A stretch of 12,623 bases of DNA from assembly GCA_020438525.1 (NCBI GenBank), contig JAGQUL010000167.1:6260-18882 (forward strand), in the 5' to 3' direction. The position numbers and the translations under genes are program-made. The DNA is from Thermoleophilia bacterium (GTDB lineage: Bacteria; Actinomycetota; Thermoleophilia; Gaiellales; SKUG01). A model generated the notes under the pieces. The model worked only from the letters and a program-made list of their open reading frames with translations, did no database searches and was not told the DNA's origin. Shown here one piece after another: positions 6,276 to 12,623 of the stretch. Within the stretch, counting starts at the first letter, position 1, and every line of letters starts with the position of its first letter.

Positions 6276-7649
6276 ATGTCTGCGTCATCGGTCTCGGACG
6301 AGTTGATCGTCTCCATGCAGAATTCGGTTGAGGCGCTCATGCCGCAGCTGCGCACGTGGCTTGACGAGCTCGTCCGGATCCCGTCAATCTCGGGTGACGG
6401 ATATCCCGTCGAGTCGATCGAGGCCGCCTACGCGGCAGTGGAGCGCATGGCGATCGGTGCCGGTGTCGACGTGGAACGCGTCGAGCTGCCGGACACGAAT
6501 CCGATCCTGTGCGGTACCCGCCAGGGCCCCGACGGCGCACCGACGGTGTTGCTGTACAGCCACTACGACGTGGTTCCTCCGGGCGACGAATCCGCGTGGC
6601 GCAGCGATCCATTCGAACCGGTCGAACGCGACGGGGCCATCTACGGGCGAGGCAGTGCCGACACCAAGAGCAACATCGTGGCGCTGCTCGGTGCGATACG
6701 TGCGTGGGGCGATGATCTGCCTGTGACGATCAAGCTGCTCGTGGAAGGTCAGGAGGAAATCGGGGGCGGCAACATCGCACAGCTGCCGATCCAGCGGCCG
6801 GACCTCGTACACTGCGACCTCATGGTGATCGGCGACATGGGCAGCATTCGGCCGGGGGTACCGACGCTCACGACCACGCTCCGTGGGATGGCGAACGTGA
6901 CGGTCGAGGCGCGAACGATCGATGCACCGCTGCACAGCGGCCAGTTCGGCGGAGCGGCTCCGGACGCACTCGTCGCACTGCTCCACTCGCTCGCAAGCCT
7001 GCACGACTCGAACGGCGATGTTGCCGTCGACGGCCTGCGCCGCGATCCGTGGGACGGCGGGGGCAGCACCGAAGCAGAGTTTCGCGAACTTGCCGGCATC
7101 CCCGACGGCATCCCGTTGCAGGGGACGGGCGACCTCGGCTCCAGGCTGTGGAGCGGCCCGGCGATCACGATCATCGGCATCGATTGCCCAAGCGTCGACG
7201 GGGCCGTCAACGCGGTACAGGCCCACGCTCGCGCACTCATCAACGTCCGCGTGCATCCGGAGCAGGATCCCGCCGAGGCCCAGGCGGCGGTGATCCGACA
7301 CCTCGGGCGGCTTCGACCGTTCGGCATCGAGCTCACCGCCATGGCAGGCGCAACGGGCTCCGGATTCGCTGCACGAACGGACGGACCCTCGTACGCAGCG
7401 GCGCGTGACGCCTGGTCGGCTGCATGGGGCGGCGCGCAGGTCGTCACGGCCGGCGTCGGAGGATCGATTCCGCTCGTCACCGAGCTGCAGCGCGCAGTGC
7501 CCGACGCCGAGGTGCTGCTGGTCGGCACCACCGATGGCTTCGCGTCTATCCACGGCCCTGACGAGCGCGTGCTGATCGACGAGCTGCAGCGCGCGACCGT
7601 CGCAGAGGCGTTGCTGTTCGGACTTCTCGCCCGGGAGCACGCTGCATGA
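6276..7649 (+). CDS. M20-family metallopeptidase (dipeptidase-like)
   Basis: I chose ATG 6276, with GGGA six bases upstream, over the in-frame GTG at 6264, which lacks a ribosome site. The 457-residue protein is a two-zinc cytoplasmic hydrolase. Metal and catalytic residues are all present: H96 and D98 in SHYDVVP, D129 in GRGSADTKSN, E160-E161 in GQEEIGG, D187 in GDMGS and H426 in SIHGPDE. H220 in LHSGQFGG lies in the dimerisation insert (about 195-340) and normally completes the active site across the dimer. Length and motifs fit the carnosinase/dipeptidase-like branch (CNDP type) rather than the AbgA/AbgB amidohydrolase branch. The gene overlaps the AbgT transporter by four bases, so its substrate is probably what that transporter brings in. 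That could be a dipeptide, an acyl-amino acid or a folate fragment. Confidence 0.93.
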   Translation: MSASSVSDELIVSMQNSVEALMPQLRTWLDELVRIPSISGDGYPVESIEAAYAAVERMAIGAGVDVERVELPDTNPILCGTRQGPDGAPTVLLYSHYDVVPPGDESAWRSDPFEPVERDGAIYGRGSADTKSNIVALLGAIRAWGDDLPVTIKLLVEGQEEIGGGNIAQLPIQRPDLVHCDLMVIGDMGSIRPGVPTLTTTLRGMANVTVEARTIDAPLHSGQFGGAAPDALVALLHSLASLHDSNGDVAVDGLRRDPWDGGGSTEAEFRELAGIPDGIPLQGTGDLGSRLWSGPAITIIGIDCPSVDGAVNAVQAHARALINVRVHPEQDPAEAQAAVIRHLGRLRPFGIELTAMAGATGSGFAARTDGPSYAAARDAWSAAWGGAQVVTAGVGGSIPLVTELQRAVPDAEVLLVGTTDGFASIHGPDERVLIDELQRATVAEALLFGLLAREHAA

Positions 7650-9322
7650 GCGCGGACGAAACCAAGCCTCGGTCGACTCGTCGCGGGCTCGGAGCGAGAC
7701 TGCTCGGGGCGATCGAACGCGCCGGCAATCGTGTCCCGCATCCCGCGATCCTGTTCCTCGCGCTGATCGTCGGCGTCATCGGGGTCTCGCAGGTCCTGGC
7801 CTGGCTTGACGTCTCGGCGAGCTACGAAGTCGCCGTACCGATCGAAGCTCCACAGCAACCGCACGACACGGACGGATCCATCCTCGGCGGCGCCTACGAG
7901 GAGCCGGCGATCGGCTACGACGAGGTCTACCCCGACGAGTACGAGATCGTCGAGCAGAAGGCGGAGGCGCAGGGGCTGCTCGACGGCGACGGCATCCGGT
8001 TCCTGTTCACGTCGTTCGTCACGAACTTCATGAACTTCACCGCGATGGGGATCATCCTGATCGTGATGATCGGAGTCGGCGTCGCCGAGGCATCGGGTCT
8101 GATCGGGGCGCTCATCCGCAAGCTCGTCCGAAGCGCCTCGGGCGCGTTGCTCACCTACCTGATCGTGTTCGTCGGTGTGATCTCCAGCATCGCCTCCGAT
8201 GCCGGGTACCTCGTGCTGATACCGCTCGGGGGCGCTGCGTTCTACAGCGTGGGGCGACATCCGCTCGCCGGCATTGCAGCGGCGTTTGCCGGCGTTGCGG
8301 GTGGCTTCGGAGTGAATCTGCTGATCACGCCGACCGACGCGGTGCTGACCGAGATCGCCAATGAATCGATCGACCTGGCCGGCGGCACGCCGATCGACCT
8401 GACCGCGAACCTGTACTTCGGGATCGTCTCGACCGTGCTCATCACCGTGCTTGGCGGACTGCTCACGAGCAGGATCGTCGAGCCGCGACTCGGCGCATAC
8501 GACGAGAGCGATGCTCCCGACGGCGGTCCGGGATCGATCGGCGACGCAAGCGCCAACGTCGAAGATATCGACCCGCAGGACGAATCTCGCGGCCTGCGAC
8601 GGTCGGGAGTGTTCACGCTCCTCGCGATCGTCGGGATCGCCCTGCTGTCGCTCCCTCCGGGAGCACCGCTCCGTGACCCGGATACCGGCGACCTGATCGG
8701 TCACTCCCCGTTCATGAGCAGCCTCGTGGTGCTGATAGCCATCGTGTTCTTCGCAGCAGGGCTGGGCTTCGGACGCGGAGCGGGGACGCTTCGCACGAGC
8801 AACGAGGTCATCGATGCGATCACGAAGTCGTGGGCGGCGCTGGCGGGCCTGCTGCTCCTGTTCCTGCTGATCGCTCAGTTCATCGCCTACTTCAACTACA
8901 GCAACATGGCGACGATCGCGGCGGTGCGACTCGGCGACCTGCTCGAGCAGGGCAACCTGAGCACGCCCGTCCTGCTCGTGCTCGTCGTGCTGATGACGGC
9001 GGTCGTGAACATCATCATGCCGCAGGCGATCGCGAAGTGGGCGCTGCTCGCGCCGATCCTCATCCCGCTGTTCGCACGGCTCGACGTCGACCCCGAGATC
9101 GTGCTTGCAGCGTACCGCGTGGGGGACTCGCCGACGAACATCGTCACCCCGATCATGGCCTACTTTCCGCTGATCGTCGTATTCGCGGCACGCTGGCAGC
9201 GATCCGCCGGCATCGGCACCGTGATGGCGATGATGATCCCCTACTCGATCGCGTTCACGATCGGCTGGACGGTTCTGCTCGTCGGCTGGCAGGTCGTGGG
9301 CCTGCCCTTCGGTCCGGGCTGA
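7646..9322 (+). CDS. AbgT-family transporter
   Basis: The ATG at 7646 overlaps the peptidase stop (ATGA), with GGGAG eight bases upstream. The 558-residue protein has the family marks: RVPHPAILFL (29-38), ASDAGYLVLIPLGGAAF (183-199), GGFGVNLLITPTD (219-231), AQFIAYFNYSNMA (410-422), AKWALLAPILIPLF (463-476) and YRVGDSPTNIVTP (490-502). From memory of the YdaH structure, the residues D185, N455, W465, P483, R491 and D494 match its functional Asp, Asn, Trp, Pro, Arg and Asp in order and spacing. E. coli AbgT imports p-aminobenzoyl-glutamate; MtrF and YdaH have been described as sulfonamide exporters. Pairing with a peptidase favours import here. The loop after the first helix (about 57-113) is some 38 residues longer than in E. 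coli AbgT and rich in Asp, Glu and Tyr. Confidence 0.94.
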   Translation: MSADETKPRSTRRGLGARLLGAIERAGNRVPHPAILFLALIVGVIGVSQVLAWLDVSASYEVAVPIEAPQQPHDTDGSILGGAYEEPAIGYDEVYPDEYEIVEQKAEAQGLLDGDGIRFLFTSFVTNFMNFTAMGIILIVMIGVGVAEASGLIGALIRKLVRSASGALLTYLIVFVGVISSIASDAGYLVLIPLGGAAFYSVGRHPLAGIAAAFAGVAGGFGVNLLITPTDAVLTEIANESIDLAGGTPIDLTANLYFGIVSTVLITVLGGLLTSRIVEPRLGAYDESDAPDGGPGSIGDASANVEDIDPQDESRGLRRSGVFTLLAIVGIALLSLPPGAPLRDPDTGDLIGHSPFMSSLVVLIAIVFFAAGLGFGRGAGTLRTSNEVIDAITKSWAALAGLLLLFLLIAQFIAYFNYSNMATIAAVRLGDLLEQGNLSTPVLLVLVVLMTAVVNIIMPQAIAKWALLAPILIPLFARLDVDPEIVLAAYRVGDSPTNIVTPIMAYFPLIVVFAARWQRSAGIGTVMAMMIPYSIAFTIGWTVLLVGWQVVGLPFGPG

Positions 9323-9331
9323 GGCGCGACG

Positions 9332-10909
9332 ATGTCCGACTCGACCATCGCACTGCTGGTGCTCGCGGCAACGGTTGCGCTGTTCATGTCAGGCCGCGTC
9401 GCGCCGGGTGCCGTGGCGATCGGTGCAAGTCTCGCCCTCGTCGGCACAGGCATCCTGAGCGTCGAGCAGGCACTCGCCGGGTTCGGGGATCCGGTGGTCG
9501 TGATGATCGCCGCGCTGTTCGTGGTCGCGGAAGGCCTTGACGCATCCGGCCTGACGGCGCGGCTGGGTGGTGCGCTTGAACGCGCGGGGCGCGGGTCCTC
9601 ACGACGGATCCTGCTCCTGGTGATGCTGGGGGTCGCCGGGCTGACGGCACTGATCAACGTGAACGGCGCGGTCGCCGCACTGCTCCCGGTGGTCGTGCTC
9701 GCCGGTGCACGCACCGATCGGCCGGAGGTGCTGCTGCTGCCGCTCGCGTTTGCAGCGCATGCGGGTTCGCTGCTCACGCTCACCGGCACGCCGGTGAACC
9801 TGATCATCGACGAGGCAAGTCGGGACGCCGGCGCAGGTGGCGTGGCATTCTTCGAGTTCGCGTACGTCGGGGTGCCGCTGCTGGCGGGAACGATGCTCAT
9901 CATCCTGCTGTTCGGGCGTCGACTGATCCCGCGCCGGTCGAGCGCATCGAGTGCAAGCGACCTCTCGGACCACCTCGAGGAGCTCCGGCGTCACTACGGT
10001 CTGGGAGACGGGCCCGGCACGTCCGATACGGACGAGTTCGTGACTCGCGAGCACGGTCTTCTGGAACTCGTGGTCGGTCCACGGTCGCGGTACATCGCAG
10101 ATCGCGCGTACCCGGGGATGATCACCGACGACGGCGAGCTGGTCGTGCTCGGCGTATCTCGCCATGGCACGTCGCTGGACGAGCTCACCACCACGCTCGA
10201 GGCCGGAGACGTGGTGCTGCTTCGGGGAGCATGGGATGCGCTTGCCCGGCGTGAGGATGCCGACGCAGGCGACCTGCTCGTCGTCGAGGAATCCGAAGCC
10301 GTACGCCGACAGCTCGCACCGCTCGGCACTCGCTCGTGGGCGACGCTCTTCGTCGTGGCGGCAATGGTGGTACTGATGGCCGGCGGGATCGTCCCTGCAG
10401 TCGTCGCGGCGCTCCTGGCGGCGTTGACGATGTCGGTCGGCGGGCTCGTCAGCAGCCAGCGGGCCCTGCAGGCGATCTCGTGGCCGACGATCCTGCTCAT
10501 CGCGGGAATGATCCCGGTCACGACCGCACTGACGCAGACGGGCGCTGCCGCGCTGGTCGGCGGACACGTCGTGGACCTCGTCGGCGATGCGGGTACGCAC
10601 GCGCTGCTCGCGTCGCTCTTCCTGATCACGGCGGTGCTCGGCCAGCTGATCAGCAATACCGCCACTGCATTGATCATGATTCCGGTCGGTCTCTCCGCTG
10701 CGCATGACGTGGGCGTGGACCCGCAGGTCGTGCTGATGTGTCTGGCCATCGCCAGCGCGGCGTCCTTCCTCACGCCGATCGCGACGCCAGCGAACATGAT
10801 GGTCCAGCAGCCTGCCGGTCTGCACTTCGGGGACTACTGGAAGCTCGGCGTTCCACTCATGGCATGGTTCGCCGCAGTTGCGGTGTTCGTCACACCGATC
10901 GTCTGGTGA
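9332..10909 (+). CDS. SLC13/DASS-type permease with one RCK_C domain
   Basis: The ATG lies nine bases after the AbgT stop; its GAGG site (9321-9324) overlaps that stop. The 525-residue protein has two halves of about five helices each, split by a soluble region (200-330). That region carries a TrkA_C/RCK_C-like domain at roughly 236-307, with VVLGVSRHG and EAGDVVLLRG. The family normally moves di- or tricarboxylates, sulfate or similar anions with sodium. The second half keeps the SNT hairpin motif (QLISNTATALIMIPV, 439-452) and SFLTPIATPANMMV (478-491). The first half reads INVNGAVAALLPV where NNT or SNT is usual, but keeps LTGTPVNLIID (150-160). Relatives of this type often have two RCK_C domains; I see one. 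Its place in the operon suggests export of a cleavage product or uptake of a related acid. Confidence 0.88.
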   Translation: MSDSTIALLVLAATVALFMSGRVAPGAVAIGASLALVGTGILSVEQALAGFGDPVVVMIAALFVVAEGLDASGLTARLGGALERAGRGSSRRILLLVMLGVAGLTALINVNGAVAALLPVVVLAGARTDRPEVLLLPLAFAAHAGSLLTLTGTPVNLIIDEASRDAGAGGVAFFEFAYVGVPLLAGTMLIILLFGRRLIPRRSSASSASDLSDHLEELRRHYGLGDGPGTSDTDEFVTREHGLLELVVGPRSRYIADRAYPGMITDDGELVVLGVSRHGTSLDELTTTLEAGDVVLLRGAWDALARREDADAGDLLVVEESEAVRRQLAPLGTRSWATLFVVAAMVVLMAGGIVPAVVAALLAALTMSVGGLVSSQRALQAISWPTILLIAGMIPVTTALTQTGAAALVGGHVVDLVGDAGTHALLASLFLITAVLGQLISNTATALIMIPVGLSAAHDVGVDPQVVLMCLAIASAASFLTPIATPANMMVQQPAGLHFGDYWKLGVPLMAWFAAVAVFVTPIVW

Positions 10910-10915
10910 CGCGTA

Positions 10916-11581
10916 TCAGTGGATCGATTCGAACCCGTCGATCACGAGCAGCGTACCGATCACCGCGAGCAGCACGCCGACGATGGCCGAGCCGTGACGG
11001 GTCATGAACGCCTCGGCCCTGCCGAGCAGCCGCGCCGTCGATGGCCGATCGACGATGGCCACCGCCAGCAGCGCCAGCATGCCGCTCGAGCCGACCACCA
11101 CGAACACGGCGATGCCCGCCGCCGTCGAGATCGGGCCGGACGCGATCGCGGAGGTCGCGCCGAGTGCGAGCACCACGATCTTCGGATTGGCCAGCGACAG
11201 CGCGGTGCCGGTGAGCCAGATCCGTGCCGTCGACGCGCTCGCCAAGGCATCCAGCCAACCCGATGCTTCGCGATCCGCGCCGGTCCGCGGCCGTGAGTGC
11301 CAGGACTTCGCGGCGACTGCGACCAGCAGCACGCCGAGCACCGCCTTGGTCCAGCCGATCCAGCCGGTCGATCCGCCGCCGGCGGTGTCGTCGATCATCG
11401 TGGCGGCTGCCGTCGCCACGATGATCCCTGCGAGGAGTCCCAGCGACCATCCCAGCGCCAGCGCGACGGCACGTCCGCGACCGCGGGGGTCCCCGAGCAG
11501 CGGGATGATCGCAAGGATCGGGAACGGACTCAGGCCGACGGTGACGGAAACCCCGACGAGCTCGATGATCGATACGTGCAT
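10916..11581 (-). CDS. GAP family (LysE-like, Sap/SfLAP) membrane protein
   Basis: The 221-residue protein has about six hydrophobic segments (roughly 5-28, 36-62, 78-92, 120-146, 152-176, 198-216). Signature parts are SPFPILAIIPLLGDPRGRGRAV (family start pattern), LALGWSLGLLAG, a central KSWHSRPR stretch and the SLANPKIVVLALGA helix. These match the GAP/Sap family, related to the LysE exporters. In mycobacteria, members are tied to glycolipid or sulfolipid placement at the cell surface. The cargo here is unknown. The start is an ATG with only a weak GAG upstream, 13 bases after the propeller-cupredoxin stop, so the two genes probably share a transcript. Its stop is just six bases from the stop of the convergent permease gene, leaving no room for a separate terminator. 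Confidence 0.87.
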   Translation of the reverse strand: MHVSIIELVGVSVTVGLSPFPILAIIPLLGDPRGRGRAVALALGWSLGLLAGIIVATAAATMIDDTAGGGSTGWIGWTKAVLGVLLVAVAAKSWHSRPRTGADREASGWLDALASASTARIWLTGTALSLANPKIVVLALGATSAIASGPISTAAGIAVFVVVGSSGMLALLAVAIVDRPSTARLLGRAEAFMTRHGSAIVGVLLAVIGTLLVIDGFESIH

Positions 11582-11594
11582 TCGCTCGAAGCGC

Positions 11595-12623
11595 CTATGT
11601 CACCACGAGCGTTCCGGACATTCCGTCGTCCGCATGCTCGATGCTCTCGAAGCGGTACGTGCCCGGCGCGAGTACGACGTCGAGGTAGGTGTAGCCCTTC
11701 ACGACCGGACCGCTACCCGCGACCTTGTCGTCTTCCGCATCGAAGATCGTGAAATCGTGCGCCGCCGCCTCCTCGTTGGTGAATCGAATGGTCACCGGCC
11801 CTGCCGCCACGTCGAGCGAGTCGGGATCGAATGCCGTGCCGCCGGCAGCGACCGCGACCGCGACGACCTGTGGCTCCTCGTTCGGCTCGTCGGGTTCCGG
11901 AGTCGTGCCCGGCGTGTCGGGGGCGTCCGAGTCGCCCGTCGAGTCGTCGGCTGGTGGTGTGGTGGGGCGGTTCGTGTTCGAATCGGAGGACGGCGGACGG
12001 ACCGGCGCAGGTGCCGGGACGGGGTTGGTCGCCGGCGCGTCCGACACCGAGTCGGGTTCGTCGGGCACGTCGACGCTCAGCTCGGGCGAACCCTGCTGCT
12101 TCGCGCCCAGCTCCAGCGTGATCACCGCCGGTCGCACGCCGGCATCCGCATCGGTCGGGTCGCGCATCGACCCTGCCACGACCAGCCGTGTGTCAGCGAC
12201 CGCTACGCCGGACAGGTCGGTCGCATCCGTCTCGATCGTGCGCAGCAGCGATCCGTCGTCGGCGGATACCGCGTAGACCGAGCCAGATGCACCGGCGACG
12301 AGCACGAGATCGTTGGTGGTCGTGATCGCACCCAGTTCATGCTCGTCCAGGCGGAGCTGCCACCGCTGCTCGCCAGTCTCGGAGTCGAGCGCGACCAGCT
12401 CGCCTCCGGGCTCGGGTGAGACGCCTGCGCTGCCGTCGGGCTTCGTGGTGGTGGCGTAGATGGCGTCGCCGCCAACGGCGAACTGCGTCACCGGTCCGCC
12501 GAAGTTCCCGAGCCGGGACGCCCACAGCTGGACACCGTCGTCGATGCCGACGGCCCGGACCACGCCGTCGCTGCCGGCAGCGACGACCGCGTCCTCGTGA
12601 TCGAGGCGAACCCGGGCCGGGCT
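11595..12623 (-). CDS. Beta-propeller and cupredoxin-like fusion protein, 5' end missing
   Basis: The minus-strand frame is open to the window edge; 342 C-terminal residues are visible. Numbered from the edge, residues 1-172 contain PQQ-type propeller repeats. Examples are GELVALDSETGEQRW (74-88) and GSVYAVSADDGSLL (114-127), each ending near an Ala-x-Asp/Ser or Trp pattern. Residues about 180-250 are a linker rich in Pro, Asp, Thr and Ser. Residues about 251-342 form a cupredoxin-like domain, with FDPDSLDVAAGPVTIRFTN, AHDFTIFD (H289) and APGTYRFESIEHADDGMSG (H330, M335). The usual copper cysteine in YxFxCxxH is serine here (S327, codon at 11643-11645). The domain order suggests a secreted or membrane-tethered protein, but the signal region is outside the window. 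The ligand of the propeller and any redox role are unproven. Confidence 0.85.
   Translation of the reverse strand, partial: SPARVRLDHEDAVVAAGSDGVVRAVGIDDGVQLWASRLGNFGGPVTQFAVGGDAIYATTTKPDGSAGVSPEPGGELVALDSETGEQRWQLRLDEHELGAITTTNDLVLVAGASGSVYAVSADDGSLLRTIETDATDLSGVAVADTRLVVAGSMRDPTDADAGVRPAVITLELGAKQQGSPELSVDVPDEPDSVSDAPATNPVPAPAPVRPPSSDSNTNRPTTPPADDSTGDSDAPDTPGTTPEPDEPNEEPQVVAVAVAAGGTAFDPDSLDVAAGPVTIRFTNEEAAAHDFTIFDAEDDKVAGSGPVVKGYTYLDVVLAPGTYRFESIEHADDGMSGTLVVT

Noticed and set aside
6749..8704. Long minus-strand open frame opposite the peptidase and AbgT genes
   Set aside because: Its composition is low in hydrophobic residues and rich in Arg and Asp, with no start context. The opposite strand carries clear family motifs in both genes.
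6276..9322. Calling the peptidase and transporter a true abgA/abgB-abgT folate-catabolite system
   Set aside because: There is one peptidase instead of two, and its motifs fit the dipeptidase-like M20 branch. The substrate is not determined by the sequence.
9599..10825. Minus-strand open frame opposite the SLC13-type permease
   Set aside because: It is a His-, Arg- and Gln-rich shadow of the permease with no recognisable protein features.
1..12623. CRISPR array, tRNA or rRNA, insertion sequence, prophage or defence island
   Set aside because: I saw no regular spaced repeats, cloverleaf or rRNA-like segments, transposase or integrase motifs, or nuclease and toxin signatures in any gene.

Overview
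The window is high-GC bacterial DNA with actinomycete-style genes: strong preference for C or G at third codon positions, GTG and TTG starts, and short overlaps between genes. It reads as chromosomal Actinomycetota. The part right of about 2.4 kb would fit an Acidimicrobiia-like lineage, but that placement is an impression from codon use and protein style, not a measured result. I see no rRNA, tRNA, CRISPR array, insertion sequence or phage gene. There are 11 protein genes, two of them cut by the window edges, and no gene-free stretch longer than about 170 bases.

Left block (1-3080, + strand): the C-terminal four fifths of a class III (CaiB/BaiF) CoA-transferase overlaps a small class I SAM-dependent methyltransferase. 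A 120-base gap with a strong Shine-Dalgarno then leads to a PLP-dependent glutamate decarboxylase with its catalytic lysine and a penultimate histidine. Codon use changes inside the decarboxylase. The first two genes have almost no A/T-ending codons, whereas its second half and everything downstream have clearly more. This is either a junction between two genomes (assembly chimera or recombination) or local variation, and it is the most important caution for reading gene order here.

Middle block (3104-5526, + strand): a six-helix small membrane protein with a TTG start, a membrane-anchored family 2 glycosyltransferase of HpnB/CrtQ type that overlaps it, and a SpoU/TrmH-type RNA methyltransferase. 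They are packed tightly enough to be one transcript starting at or before the decarboxylase. A convergent 168-base gap follows, then a minus-strand YggT-family two-helix membrane protein.

Transport block (6276-10909, + strand): an M20 metallopeptidase, an AbgT-family transporter (ATGA overlap) and an SLC13/DASS-type permease with one RCK_C domain. This looks like an uptake-and-hydrolysis operon: AbgT imports a peptide-like or N-acyl amino acid substrate, the peptidase cleaves it, and the SLC13 permease moves a carboxylate. The substrate cannot be read from sequence. A 155-base divergent region separates it from the YggT gene and should hold both promoters.

Right block (10916-12623, - strand): a secreted or surface protein made of a beta-propeller, a long Pro/Asp/Thr linker and a C-terminal cupredoxin fold whose usual copper-ligand cysteine is serine. 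It is followed 13 bases later by a GAP (LysE-like, Sap) family membrane protein. The window shows no clear new defence or mobile system. The propeller-cupredoxin fusion and the composition break are the items most worth checking.
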